Shown in pieces: positions 50,101 through 63,559 of a DNA stretch of 64,000 nt. The stretch's first letter is position 1, and every line of letters starts with the position of its first letter. The DNA comes from Rotaria socialis (taxonomy: Eukaryota; Rotifera; Eurotatoria; Philodinida; Philodinidae): NCBI GenBank assembly GCA_905331475.1, contig CAJNYU010001450.1, positions 1 through 64,000 of the forward strand, written 5' to 3'. The translations under genes and the position numbers were made by a program. Below the pieces are notes generated by a model that did no database searches, was not told where the DNA came from, and saw nothing but the letters and a program-made list of their open reading frames with translations.

Positions 50101-51828
50101 TATGGTATATGTCGAACTAACATGAAACGTTTTTATACTTTAATTCAAACGCATGAGAACACCAATAAAATGGTGTTACAATCAAACAGTGTTAGTCTTC
50201 TTTGTTTTCTGAATTCTTTTTCTGTGATCTTTTTCTTCTTAAGTTCCTGGGGACATCTCGCGCAGCCTAATAAGACGCTTGAAGAAGCAAAAAATGAGAA
50301 AAAGTAAGAAAATTATCGTAAATCTACTAGTTGGAAGCAGAAGACAAAAAAACGGAGTATACGATGCTAGGGGGCATCACTTTTTATAGAAGCGAGAGAA
50401 GCTGACTAACCGAGCGAGCGTAGATGAAAGAATATGAGATGTGAAAAGAATGTTTTTCCCATGATTATGTGTGATGGTAGAACATATCATGTAGTTAGCA
50501 TCTTACCATCCAGAAATAGTTCGGCAATGATTGCTGTTAATGCATGAAGACATCGAGATTTGAAAACCTAAAATTTAAAAAAATGTGATGATCTCTTAAA
50601 AATAAACATCTATATTTCGAACAATGATTTCATAGTAAGCGCTCTATTAATATATGCATATTAGTTGGAAATTAAATATTTCTTAAAATAACGTTTTTCT
50701 TTTTTAATTTTTATGCTACCACGAGATGAGAACCGTATTAAATCTTAGTGCGACAAATATCATGCTCAATTGTATTGTGAGACTCTTCAAGGCGTTTGAT
50801 GATTTATACGCTATATATTTGTAAGATTACCGAAAAGTGAGTTTGTTCAAGAATCTTATAACACCACTTAGTACAAGATGTGTCAAATTATGACTTCCTG
50901 TATGGTTCTTTCTAATGTAATAGCACTTTGTATCGAATATTTTACCCTAATATGTGAATATATCACTGCAGAACTTCTTGATGGCGGCTCTCAACCCTTT
51001 ACAAAAACCAAAGGAGTCCTAGATAAATAGGCTAAACAGTGCAATCTTGGACTAGGGATTATCAATAGCAGCAGTAAAACTAGTATAAATCGGTGAAAGC
51101 AACGTTTGTAAATTTTCTGTTTGCAACGTTCAAAGAGGTCCTATTGAAGAAATCACGGAGTATTTTAGTTTCTGTATCGAATCCAGAAAGATTCCCTAAG
51201 CAAAATTAATTACTTTTGCACATAGATAGCGCTGACTCCAATCATGATTCTATCAAAGGAACCATTGTGGAATTCCTTAAAGTCTGTTCTTCTTTATAAG
51301 AATGAATAGCAAGTTCTTATGACTCATTATGAATCTAAAAGAATATATTATTGTGCTACATGTGTAATTCAGTTCTTATCGATAATTTCTCAAGTATCTC
51401 GAAGACTATGATTTCTGTTATTCAAGAGAATTTCAGTTGCATATTAAATAGTTTTTATAGTATAGCTTTATGTGATAGATGAAAATAACCCGCAGTAAGA
51501 TGAACCTTTAGATCAACACCTGAATATACGCAAGAAAGGTATGTGTTGAATTCTTTATATGATGAAAGGGGATCACTTCAACAATAGAATAAAATTAAGT
51601 GAATTTACAGAGAGGAGAAAAAAGTGATTTATCACTGAATAGTTCAGTACAGTATTACTCTTGGTATTTTGTTGTATCATAATTACACCACTAACATTAG
51701 CTACTATCATCAATATTCTCAATTACACAAAAATTTAATTTACACCTTAGATTTTGAAAAATTCTGCATACACTTAAGAGCAGCACGAAACTATATATTT
51801 CAGTGAAATATAAGCTCGACAGTTGGAA
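47193..51828. other. Gene-poor stretch with a foldback element
   Basis: No supported gene in 4.6 kb. The foldback element at 47877-48674 is the only clear structure. Short open frames near 49.02, 49.50 and 50.12 kb have no protein-like features. Confidence 0.45.
47877..48674. mobile_element. TA-flanked foldback element with 180-bp inverted repeats
   Basis: The arms at 47875-48056 and 48496-48676 are reverse complements. The outer ends read TAGAGTGGT and ACCACTCTA, flanked by TA on both sides as for Tc1/mariner-type insertion. The inner roughly 125 bp of the two arms, ending GAGTGAGCAGCAACAAAG, appear identical, while the outer 55 bp have diverged. The 440-bp centre carries no protein-like frame. 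One undetermined base sits at 48495, at the inner edge of the right arm. A mariner-type MITE or foldback element is the likeliest reading. Confidence 0.85.
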
Positions 51829-52845
51829 ATGTCTATTCGGCGAAAGCGAACTACAATGTGCATTTGCATATTCATCATTATAATCTTTCTACTATTAATT
51901 CAAACTGTACGCTATATATTCAGACGTCGTTCTCCAATTAAATATGTAGACGAGGCAGATTTATCTCGATTTGGAAATGTTTCGTGGCCTCAACAACGTA
52001 TACCGCGTGTGATTCATCAAACATATCGTACGTATGATGTACCTGAAATATGGAACTCAACGGTACAGTCAGTGATGAAGATGAATGTGGGCGATTTTGA
52101 GTATCGCCGATGGTCTCATTCGGACATGGATGCATTTGTTCGACAGCGTGAACCTGACTTCTATAGAAATACTTTTGTCCATTATGCATATGATATGCAA
52201 CGAATAGACTCATTTCGGTACGTACTAATGTATCACATAGGTGGAATCTACATCGACATGGATAGTGCTTGCTATCGTCCTCTTCGAGAATTTGTCGCCA
52301 CTCTGGAAGCACTTGATCCAAGCTCACCTTATCTTGCTCTTTTTCCTGCTGAAGATGCATTCGGCGTTCAAACGGACTTCATTGCTGCTACTCCCGGACA
52401 TCCAATATATAAACAGTTTATTTCACAATTACCTCTGTTTCATCACTACTTTCTCATTCATCATATCACAATACTACTTAGTGCTGGACCACTCTTTGCT
52501 ACTTTTCAAGAGCGCTTTTTTCGTCAGACGGATCAACAAGTTGTACGAATATTGAAAAATAAAATCTATACCACTGAGTTTTGGAAAACAAATGGAGGTA
52601 CATGGTTTGGTCGCGATACTCTGTTCATATTATACATCTATTATAACAGCAAGCGTCTTCTTGGATACTTAATTATTTTGGCTATCTGGCTTGCTATTTT
52701 TTTCATTGGGATCATCATTTACAGACGATGGCGAAGCCACTGTCCCAAGAGTCTAACTATGATACAAGTCAATCAGTACCCGTTATTGAAAAATTCCCCA
52801 TTACGCTTGATACGATTGAAGCAGAAAGAAAGTCGACCGGAATAG
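51829..52845 (+). CDS. DXD glycosyltransferase, Golgi membrane type
   Basis: An intronless frame of 338 residues. I start at ATG 51829; the frame is open a little further upstream, but there is no earlier ATG close by. A signal-anchor (residues about 11-28) follows a basic N-end, then a lumenal domain: RIPRVIHQTYRTYDVP, then YAYDMQRIDSFRYVLMYHIG and GGIYIDMDSACYRPL. This order and the DMD triad identify the Gly_transf_sug (DXD) family, which includes yeast OCH1 and the SUR1/CSG1 mannosyl-inositol-phosphorylceramide synthases. The DXD binds the nucleotide sugar through a divalent metal. A second hydrophobic segment near the C-terminus (about 275-300) followed by a basic tail resembles SUR1-type rather than OCH1-type layout. 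The substrate is undecided. An acceptor-like TATATTTCAG ends 25 nt before the start. The intronless state hints at horizontal origin or retroposition. Confidence 0.88.
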   Translation: MSIRRKRTTMCICIFIIIIFLLLIQTVRYIFRRRSPIKYVDEADLSRFGNVSWPQQRIPRVIHQTYRTYDVPEIWNSTVQSVMKMNVGDFEYRRWSHSDMDAFVRQREPDFYRNTFVHYAYDMQRIDSFRYVLMYHIGGIYIDMDSACYRPLREFVATLEALDPSSPYLALFPAEDAFGVQTDFIAATPGHPIYKQFISQLPLFHHYFLIHHITILLSAGPLFATFQERFFRQTDQQVVRILKNKIYTTEFWKTNGGTWFGRDTLFILYIYYNSKRLLGYLIILAIWLAIFFIGIIIYRRWRSHCPKSLTMIQVNQYPLLKNSPLRLIRLKQKESRPE

Positions 52846-54326
52846 ACATCTTATTTTCATAGAAACAAACATACAGATATTCTAGCCAGAAGTTTTCTTT
52901 TGAAAACTTATTGACGTGACTCTGACTTGAACATCTACATCAAAACACAAATGAATGAATGATGGGCGTACAAGATAGTCTATCAACTAAAGACTTCAAT
53001 CTGAATGGTCTCGTATGTTTTCCCTATGATTATATTTTTGCTCCTATTTTCTCAGATATATACTTTTTATTGCTGTTAAATTGCTACTCTTCTGTTGCAC
53101 ATCACTTCTTTATATTTTATCTACATTGCTTTTTTTTCGTGCGAATACACTTCTATCAAAATAGAGTCAAACGATTATTTAGCATTATATTTTGGCATAG
53201 ATCATTTGTATCGCTAGTTATTTATAACATATATTTCTCATAAGACCCAGAAGATTATAGAACTTATATAGATGTACAAAGCAATGTCTCTATACGATGA
53301 CCATTTAGTCAATGTCTAAAACTTATAAATCAGTTCGCACGTAACCTCAATATCAATTGGCTCAATCAAATATAAAAGATTTTTACTATCAGTGCCAACT
53401 TATCTTATTTTTTTTTCGGTAGCATTTATTTGAAAAAAAAATGTTTCAGCAACACATGATTGAAATATTCGAAGAGAATCTAGTGAGGAGACAATTATTT
53501 TATGTAGCCCTATGAAATTGAAGAAGAATCAATTAGAAAAATGCGCTGAGCAGATTCTAATAGTTAGATAAGCAGATTTCCAACTGTACTGAAAATGTGA
53601 ATCTGTACATGATGCAAAATATTCTATTAGATAAAGAAAAATTATCAAACAAATATAAAATTGTGTCTGCGCGTCTATCTATATAGTAGATATAGACTGG
53701 GATATTATAGCTATAACATTGAATATGTAATCGTAGGAGATTTTCTTCACATAAAAAGCTACTGAGACGAATAAATTGGTTCAAATAACTATTGAAAATC
53801 GCAACCTATAACTGGAACAGAACTAGATTGTAATCACTCTGGTGTGCCCGAAACAGATATGAATAACTGAGGCTTTCATTCTTCTGGATAAGATAAAACA
53901 CATGAAGAATAATACACGCGTCGTCGTAGTAGCCGATTGGATACAGTCTGACGGCTTTAAAGTGCGAGTATTGGCATTCTTATTTAAATAGAACTAAAAT
54001 TTAATGATAATTTCCAACCAACAGTTTATTGATATTGATACGGACTCATGATATTTATATGATGATACTAAATGAGTTTTTGTTTATAGCATTTCCATGG
54101 AATGATTATATTTGACATTTCATCATCAATAAGCTCTAATAAATAGTATCGTGAATTTTTATTTATTTAGAGATACAAGCTTTTAGTCAATTAAACAAAA
54201 AAAAAACAGAAAAGTTCTTATTGTACAAAAAAAACAAGATTCGACAGATTACCAACGTTTGAGGAAAACAAACAAAAGAGAAGTGATCTCTGTATCACTG
54301 TATACTATTTCATATGATTTTAGGGT
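52846..54326. other. Spacer between glycosyltransferase and receptor gene
   Basis: I see no gene. It contains the 3' flanks of two convergent genes. The longest open stretch (52959-53243) is hydrophobic and low in complexity, without family features. Confidence 0.45.
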
Positions 54327-57300
54327 TTAAAGAGCTTGGACTCGTGTATAATATGGATTTGAGCTTGCTAGTGATGCTAGATCAGATGCAGTCGATGGAC
54401 CATATCGTTGTTGCTGATATTGTCTATGAACTGGTATTGAATCTACACTATCGGCAAGATAATCGTTACTCGTGTGACTTTTTGCCGATGGAAACATAAC
54501 ATCATTATGATGAATTAATGGTTGTCGTGGTTTTATTGAAGATTTCAAAGTATCAGTGCAAGGTGAGTGATGATGATGGTGATGATTATTATTATTATTA
54601 TTATTATTATTTCGTCGGTGACGAGAATAACAAAATATTAAGAAAAGTATAATACCAAGAATAAGCAAAGGAATGACAATTGTATAGAGTAAAATATAAG
54701 AATCATTGGTTGGTGTCATTTTACCTGAAATCACAATATAATATATACGTAAAGCAATATATTTTGAAAAGTTGAACATGAACGTATATACATAGTTTTC
54801 AGTTTTTGATTATTTATTCATGTTTTTATCTAACGGAAAATTAGTGCTTTTCAAAATAGAGATTAATCTCTACCATGAGATGTTATCTGATTATATTTCT
54901 AGAACGATCAATAACACATTTTAGCTATCTATAGTATAATATATAAAAGCAGCAGTTCGTTCGGATGAATATCTAATCGTAAATAAAATGGTGCTCTTAC
55001 ACAACATATTACATCGCTTCTAGCCAATAATTTATGAATTCCATAATCGATTGATTGACTATGAGAAAAACTTTTAAGCTCATACATTCTTCGGCAAAAA
55101 AAATAATTTTGCATCGGATATATTTAACACCATAAGAGTGAGGACATCTAAAAAGAATTTAGCGAAAAGAGCATGATAATATCTCTAGCTCTATACTATG
55201 ACGTTTGTACGAATTACTCATTAAATTTTAAAGGTGAAAATGCGTAATTTGGAAAAATGAGTTTGAAAAAGTATATCACAATTTCGTTTTCTTAATTTTC
55301 ACTTTTAAACGAAGGAAACTTTCACACTTCAAAAAATTACTAACAACAATACGTTAGTTAGAAAATAGTCATTGACTACGATTTAACTATTTAAATCAAT
55401 ATCCTCATGGAGATAGTATGTGGTTAGTCAGTATGCATGGGAAGCTTAAGTAATTAAGCGGAAGGAACTCTGAGTCAGGCCGGCCTTCTGTCCAGAGCTG
55501 CAGCTAGTAATAGTTGTAGGGAAAATATTCGGCTCTTGAAACTGTCTCCGGACAACACCCTATACTGAAAGGTAGCCGCAAGGCAAGGGTATTCTTTCTT
55601 TCTTTCTTTCTATTTAAATCGTTAACTCAAGAACACTATATCACAAAAGTAATATAAATGACCAAGTTTCTAACTTTCTTCCAACACGCTTATTTACATT
55701 GCGACTAATCTAACGAAACATATGCTGAAACCATTGTAAAAAATTTAGCCGAAACTTTTCAATAATAATTTTAAATGCCTCTCAAATAAGTCGAACAATC
55801 ATTTTTTCAACAAGTAAAGTCTAATAATGTCATTTCTATTGTTTTTACCTTCGTGAATATTGATAATATTAATTGAGGCCGTTTTATAGTTAGTAGCTTT
55901 ATCATTTTGAATTAAACAAATGTATTGTCCACTGTCGTTTATATGTATTCGTGGAAAAACAAGTGGTTTTGAAAGAATATTATTCAAATATTGTTGTTTT
56001 ATAGGTTGTTCAATCGTTTCGTATTGTTCAGAACCGAATACAATAGAATCAGGTCGAAATAATTGTTGATTTTCAATTTTTTTCAACCAATATATTTTTG
56101 TCATTGGATCGTTAGTTTGAACACGACAATTAAGTATTGCTACTTGCCCTACTTCAACAGTTAAATTTTGAGGATCATTACCAAAAAATTGTAGTCGCTC
56201 TAATACAGAAAAACAAATGGACACAAAATTTAAAAACAAAACATTGCAAGCTTTCAATACCGGTAACAATAAGAATATATGTAGAATTAATCGTGCCATA
56301 CGAATTAAATAATTCACATGTATAGTTTCCAGTATCTGATTGACGTAAATCTTTGATATTTAATATTTGACTTCTACAAACACAGAATGATATTAACAAA
56401 ACGAACAAAGATGTTCAAATCACACTTACTGAGTTATTCCAAATTCATCTTCGGATAATATTTTACCATTTTTTTTCCATCGTATTTCTGGTGTTGGTTT
56501 ACCAGATGCTAAACACTTTAATTGGACCGTTGTGCCTTCTGGCTGAATAACTTTAGTTGATTCAATTTTACTTCTATCGTTTCGTGAAAGAAATTTAGGC
56601 GGTTCTATAATAGAAACGACATCATCGAAATACATTGAAAACTAATAGAAACTGACCACCATTAAATGATTTAACATCCCAAACTATCACACTTTCTTCT
56701 TCATTACTAAGAATACTATTCGATGATGTTTCATTTGCTAAAATAAACTTTTTCTCTGATAGAGAAGCAGAAGTGAAATGTAAGACAAATTCATACATTT
56801 AACATTAACTTGAAATTGTGCTTGCACACTACCAAATCCATTGACAACATTGCATTTATACAGTCCGGCATCAGTTACATGTACACGATGGATTTTTAAA
56901 AGAAACCGTTTAATCAATAGATTCGCTGTTGTCCACATGGGATCTAAATCTTCATTATTTTTCGACCATTGAACAGATAAATCAGATGTAACAGTAACTG
57001 GACAATGTAATTCAAGTGGTTCATTTTCATTGATTTCGACTGCTATTAGATTAGGTGTTTGTTTCAAAAGAACTGGTGGACCTAAATATTATGCACGTAT
57101 AGAAAAGGCAGCGAAAAACCAACGATCGTTTTCAATTTAGCCACGATGATGGCTCTATTTGTAGAACATATCATGGCACGAAATAAACAAATGTAATTCA
57201 AACTGTAAGGCTGTAAAAACTCCACTCACTAATCCATAGTGTCAATAACTGAAATTTTTTGTCATCATTGAACAAGACAAGCTGAAAATTATATATTGAC

Positions 57301-57606
57301 ATCTTTTTATTATCATTATTGCAAAGTAGAATTGGAGTGCTAACTTAAAGAAGTCATACGTAGCAGCCTACTATATATCTAATGATACATAAGACATTTT
57401 ATTTTTCTTTCTCGTATGAACATCCAACTATATGATTAGTTCTATTGACATAGCAACTCTAATTTCAAACTAGACTATTATCATTATAAATGCCAAATAA
57501 TGAAGCCATACATTTCGAAAAAAGAAAGTGGTATCTTATTCTACGTACCTCGAGCAATAATACTTTCGAGAAAAACAAACAACAAAACAAATAATATTGG
57601 ATTCAT
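54327..57606 (-). CDS. FGFRL1: Three-Ig receptor without kinase, FGFRL1-like
   Basis: Seven exons (minus strand): 57606-57549, 57081-56797, 56737-56657, 56604-56430, 56373-56261, 56199-55849, 54724-54327, encoding 486 residues. A signal peptide (MNPILFVLLFVF) is followed by Ig domain 1 (exon 2; LHCPV, DAGLYKCNVVNGFG), an acidic linker (exon 3; SNEEESVIVWD), Ig 2 (exons 4-5; LKCLASGKPTPEIRWKKNGK, DTGNYTCELFNSYG) and Ig 3 (exon 6; LNCRVQ, DSGQYICLIQND). The last exon gives a transmembrane span and a short cytoplasmic tail that starts with RHRR, then runs of Asn and His, and has no kinase. This layout (three FGFR-type Ig domains, acidic box, His-bearing short tail) is that of FGFRL1, including planarian nou-darake, which binds or sequesters FGF-like ligands. 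Another three-Ig cell-surface protein cannot be excluded. Confidence 0.8.
54570..54615 (-). repeat. Trinucleotide runs inside the receptor tail
   Basis: In the coding strand these are AAT and CAT/CAC triplets, translating to nine Asn followed by six His directly after the stop-transfer basic residues. The tract is prone to length variation. Confidence 0.9.
55480..55612. repeat. GC-richer block ending in a (TTTC)n tail
   Basis: This lies in the last intron of the receptor gene. A block of distinctly higher GC (AGGCCGGCCTTCTGTCCAGA, GTAGCCGCAAGGCAAGGG) ends in about four TTCT units. A unique block followed by a simple-repeat tail resembles the 3' end of a LINE or SINE. No second copy is in the window, so the family is undetermined. 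Confidence 0.35.
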
Positions 57607-60600
57607 TTGTTTTGGAAATGAGATGAAATCTAAAATGAAATGAAAACAATTCAACAAGACAATCGACTGTATCGTAATACAACACGTTTTCTCTAAGAAT
57701 AACAAATACCAAAGTTCAGTTAAATAAAAACATTTTTAATCAGCATAAAAAAGGAAGAAAAAATTCCAGATAAAAGAAGATGATCAATGCAAATATACAC
57801 GCTATCCGTTGGATATATGCTCACATAATGTCTTATCAGTTATCTCTCATGATAGCGAGAATATGCAATCAGTAGAACGATTATAATCTTATGTCTGTTT
57901 ACAATATCTTGCCATTTCATACCGACATAGATAATTGTCTTTGTATACAGTCATCAGATTAAAGAATATTTCATCATTCGAGCCTCTTTGGTTCACTTGA
58001 AACGTTCTGTTAATGAACCAAGAGATATACTTCTTATTCAAATCAAAATAAGTTAAATCGGACAGCTAACGTGTGCACTCGTCAAGCATATAATCTTGAA
58101 TCAATAGATTCATTGATCATCATTACCTGTTCGTATACTGATCATGGCCTAGTTAGATGAATACATGGGAAGAAAAGATAATAGAGGAGTGAACATCCGT
58201 GACTTGTTGTTATGAATTAATATAAAAAAAATGAAACTGTTCACATAGAAGTTTATTTACTTTAATTTAATATTTGAAAATCATGAAATTAAAGCCGTAC
58301 TTTTCTCATATTCACCAATAAACTTATGCACATTCTCAAAACCACACATGGCTACTATTATAGAGAAATATGAGAGAGAGAGAGAAATAATCTATTGCAT
58401 ATGTCTGCAAAAAAATTGAACGTTGATAACAGCAAGGCTTTTTATTTTCAGTTATTCAAATTTATTTCTCCATGATCAACATTGATACGAAATGGAAATG
58501 ACTTACTTAGTACCATCTAGGGGTTTTTCTCGTTTTAGTGAGTGTCCGATTGTCAGATCAACATGGAGTGTGAAATCTTTACTCGATAAAACTATATTGA
58601 CCTATATTGTGTTGATGAAAATGACGATAGTAGTTATCGAGTGAGTTGATATATATATATATATATATACATATGTGTGTGCCTATAACACTGTACGGGG
58701 AGAAGAAGAGAACAAGTGGACACGCGATGACGAGACCGTAGTTATGAACAGAGAGAAAGAAAAAATATAGGAGATACTGAAAGAGAAATAGTTATACAGA
58801 GAGGCAATAATCAATCAGACGAGAGAGAGAGAGAGAAAAGAATAAGGAAAGTGACAGACGAGTACATTATTCGTAAATAGAGAAAGAAAAGATCTAAGTA
58901 ATGCCATGAGAAGTGCCAATCAACAAATTGAATGGAATTAAGCTAGTAGAAACAATTTTCCATGGTTTTGATCATCTAATGAATATGATGATGGGCTACT
59001 TAGAATAAAAATGAGTGCATAGTGAATATTGAATTTCACTATCTTAACGGCTTCTTTCTTACATGAACATACAATTAATGGGTCGCTAAACTTATCAACT
59101 TCATCAAAGCATAATAAATACAAAAAAATGATCGGCAATTATTGTTAAATGCACGATAAATGACACAGATAAATTGAAGATTACCATATTATAATCATCA
59201 TTCAATAGAATGGGAAAAGTTCATGTTTTAACAATATCTATCTATTAGTCAATCGATGCAATGTTGTTTTTGGTGGATTCGATAACAAACCATTATCGTT
59301 TTTATTTTTGTTTTGGCGAACTATATTTACATGAGACAATTAGCTAAGATGATTGATAATTCGGAAGTTAAAACATATGCAATATTTACTCATACTGCAG
59401 GTACAAAATCACGAGTATATGTGAATTATGATCGTTCTGCCTTTATCACATTTATTAAATATTCATATAATATAGACATTCAATTGACACATTTTGTTTG
59501 GTTTTCTTCTTTAAGAATTCTCACTTTAAAACAAAAAAAAACAATGACATCATATGCTATTTGTCAGCTACTTTTTTTTCTCCTTCTTTAATCATTCAAC
59601 GTCTTATTATCATCATCGACGACAGTGGACTAATCCATTTCTACATCATTTTAAGATGATGTGTTGAAATACGAGTTGCTTTCATCTATTCAAATACCTA
59701 CGCAGTGTTAGTCTAATAACTTGAGTATACATGAATGTAATTTTCTTTCTATAAGTGTTATTGTTCAATCATCATATGATTATAGAACGATTGGAAGAAA
59801 TATCGACCACATATAGCAACAAAAAACAAAATAGCAGAAAAAAAATTGTTATTATTTTTTCAAGTGCTTTTTGTTTAAGTTGAGACTGGCGTCATATCCA
59901 TGTATAAACTGTTAAGAAAACAACAGAACAGATAATCATTCTGCTGTTTTAAGATAAACAAATTTATACTCAAATGCAAATGAACAATGACGATGATGAA
60001 TAGATGAACAGACGAAAGCTAAATGGACAAACAATACAGATATAGCAACTAGCCAAAAAAATGAAGAGCATCGCTCGACCTTTTTTTCTTATTCATCAGT
60101 ATATAATTGAATGCAACAATCAGAATATGTGAAAAAAATTTGAATATATAATCATTTTGAGGAAAATCTAATTTTATATTCAATCAGCTTCTTATGAAAT
60201 TGTATCACTAATAATATCACTCGAGTTAAGATGAAATTGTTCAATGTGACTTATATTGGGTGGCATAAAGCAGCGTTACTATGAAACATTCAATCTTTCA
60301 AACCAAGGGAAGCCCTCTGAGCTATCAGTGAGAAAAAAAATGATTGTCTGTTTTCGGTTTAAAGTGCGCATATTTACTTGTGCAATATTCAAAAAAAAAA
60401 TATAATAATCTCAAAAGTCTTCTTATCGTGAAGTATGAAACCAGATTAGCATATTTGATTACTTTAGTTTCAGTGTCTAGCACAGTATCGGTCTTGACGT
60501 CAAACGTATTATCGTAATCAATCGAAAGGACTTTGAACTTTTTGTCGTAATATTGACATGATTCAATTGTCATTTGTTTTACAACACGGCAAGACCAACT

Positions 60601-62956
60601 TTTTTTTCATTGAAGCATTCGTCAAAAAAAGTGTTTAGAATACTTTACCGTTTCTAAAATACAAAAATTAGAGAATTAATACGAAGCTTTGCAATTGATT
60701 GATGTTTTTCTTTAACAGCAAAAATTAGCTCATGTCGCAAAATGTGTCATAATACCATTGATTGTTTCTCTTGCAAGACAATAGTTATTTATTGTGCACG
60801 TTCATGATTGTTCGTTTTTAGTTTTGGTGAGTCAGTTAAGTGAAGTGATTAGAATATTAAGTTCAAGAATAAATATAGCAATTGCAATGTGCCCTAGTTT
60901 TGTTCGCTTATGTTTTTTTCTTTTTCTTTTTCTGCTTCTTGCACGATGAAGTGCAAGTGGATGCATGCATATGGGAAAGTGACAATTCACATTTATTGAC
61001 ACTCAAATCAATATCGAATATAATTTATATCTCGATTGATTCTTTAATATTATACCATACATTTACTCGGGATTTATAATCGATTACATAAACAGATTCA
61101 AAGAAATATGCAGCTAAGATAGGGAAGAACGTTTCGTTGATTCAGAAAAAGCATCTGATATTTGATGTATATAAATGGAAAAAGATTCAAATTGGCTAAA
61201 ACATCAATAAAAGACTGTTAAAATTTATTTATTTACAGAATTACACATGGAAAAAAGCTTTCTAATAAAGGTATGCATTTGAAATGTGGTGGGCCATTGT
61301 CGAGAGCAACAGTGTGTGTTTTGGGTGACGAAAGAAAAAAAGGTAAACTAGCAAACTTTGCAATCTTTGAGTTTTTATTTTCTTGCTTTTCATTCAGTTT
61401 TTAAATTTTATATTAAAAAATAATTTTGGATTTCTTCTCATTTTATATGTGTAAAAAATGATTTCATTAGTTGATCAAAACTTCAAATCTACTGATTAAA
61501 TTTTAAGGGTTTTACTCTTATTGGTACATAAAGAGAAAACTGACCATTTTTCAATAGTCATTGTTAAATATTAACGCTAAGCATCTACCTATACTGATAT
61601 AGTATAGATCTATAGCTATTTATCTTTCTACATCCAATAGTAGAAGTCAGAATATCTTCGATATTAAAAACACCATAGATATTTCAAGAAGTCGCCGACG
61701 AAAGTTTTTGGTCTCGATAGAAACGGATCTCTACGTAAATATTATTTTATTAAAGTTGAAGCTTCAACAAGAAATCAAAATTACATTGTAAGCTAGATTA
61801 CAACTAAATCTTGAAGACATGCATAAACGCTACGCGGTCTATAATATATATATATAATAACTGTATAGGATGGTTCAAAATTGAAATAACAGATACTACA
61901 GGATAGATGAGTATCTTGGTATTTCTTAAATCATGCTTGTTATTTTTCATTCTCCGATCTTGAATTTTCTCCGAAAAGATACGCCATTCAGTTCTCCATA
62001 ACACCTGTACCACAAGATTTTCTGTTGAAAATCGAACGAAAATATATTCAAACGAATCGTTGACACGTAGAAAAGAGCCAACTTCCACAGCTTAAAAATC
62101 ATTTCTTCAGGTTTTTTTTCATTCTGATTGAAAACGAATATTATACCAGATTCAGAGGCGCAACATGACCTTGACTTTTTTGTTTTTCTTCTATTCGGCA
62201 GGCGCCAAATATCCAATTTTAGTCACATTGCATATGATTTTTAAAAGTTAGTTTTGTTCGACTTTTAATTTGATTTCAACGATTTTTCAACTACTCACCG
62301 AGGAATACACACCCTCACTACCGCTTCTTTATCTGTAGATCTGGATGGAGATGGTAAATTTCATTGTTTTTAAGTGGCTTTTAAAGTTTATTCTTTTAAT
62401 TCTTCGCTTAACTTTCAATAGAAAATCTGTTTGCACAGGTGTTCTATAGAATTGAATGTCGGATCTTCTGGAGAAAAGTTTAAATCCAGAGAATGAAAAA
62501 GTAACAAAAATGACTCACGAGACTCATTTATTCTGTCGCACTCGTTACATTGTTTGCAAAGACATCTCTACATTTATACACGTTTCTTTACTCTCATTCG
62601 TCATTTTGTTTGGAGAACATGTTAAAATGCATATATGATTTAAAGATTTTCAGCTTGCCAAAAAAGCATAGGCAATCGTTAAATATGGACCCAATACTTA
62701 GATAGACGAGTGTTTTTGTGCATAAATGATTATTTTACTGAAAAACAACTATGAATGTTTTCGTCACTGAATACGTCCTCCTTTCCTACATGATGTCATG
62801 TCCATTTAACGATATTCGTTGTCTGGTTATCGAGTAAATATCGAATTCATGTGTTTCTATTGCTTTCAAAAATTTTGTTCAACATTCTATCTGCATACCA
62901 AATGTATAAAAGAGACGATTTCACCTTTTTATTTATGATCGAAAACCTTCGTACTC
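57607..62956. other. Gene-poor stretch
   Basis: About 5.3 kb without a supported gene. It begins with the receptor 5' flank, where an acceptor-like CATTTCATTTTAG ends 23 nt before its start codon. Microsatellites: (AT)n at about 58649-58670, GAGA-rich purine tracts at about 58372-58388 and 58820-58838. Confidence 0.45.
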
Positions 62957-63559
62957 ATGGTGTTTATATTATTCGTTGTTGGAAATTCGATTGCCAACGG
63001 TGCATCTGAAGATTTTAGTCAATCTAGTCAAGGTTTAAGTAAATATTATTCGAAAACATCTGACTATAATTTAAATTATGAATAAAAATTTATTTTGTTA
63101 TTCTATTTTCATCTAGCTACGTGTTGCAGTTCTTGCCAGAAACTCACCAGAATAATACTTTTGAAAAAAATTCCACATCTGCTAATAGTTTATTAGGTCC
63201 CTTGGGATTCAGTCTATTGCTTTCAAATAAATATTGAGCATATTACCTTCTTGGCAGTTCATATGTCATACATTTTGCTATGTATGCCAGGAAGGAAGAA
63301 AACCTGGCTTTCTAAGTATAAATCACGAAGAAAATGAATTCAAAAACCTCTATCCAAACGTTCAAGTAGGATTCAAAAACTGAGATAGGTACTTTTCTTT
63401 TTTGATTTTATTAAATAGAAATTGTCTTCAAAAATTAGCTGTCAATGTTTTTTTTTTATAGACATATCAACTCTTCATTTTGTTTCAGATTATAAATGCT
63501 TGCAGAGATGACTGTATTACCGCGCATAATACAGAATTTGTTTTCCTATTGTTAGTTTA
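62957..63559 (+). CDS. Possible small secreted Cys-rich protein, model incomplete
   Basis: An ATG at 62957 opens a short signal-peptide-like exon (MVFILFVVGNSIANG) that ends at a GT donor (63032). Further exon-like stretches follow: one with CCSSCQKL after an acceptor at 63116, one with CYVCQEGRKPGFLSINHEEN and KNLYPNVQ ending at a GT donor (about 63366), and one with INACRDDC after TTTTGTTTCAG (about 63488). The phases of the last two agree. I could not close a complete gene model, and I do not recognise the family. It may also be a gene remnant. Confidence 0.25.

Noticed and set aside
52959-53243. 94-codon hydrophobic frame after the glycosyltransferase
   Set aside because: Phe/Tyr/Ile-rich translation of AT-rich DNA with no motif; likely the 3' flank.
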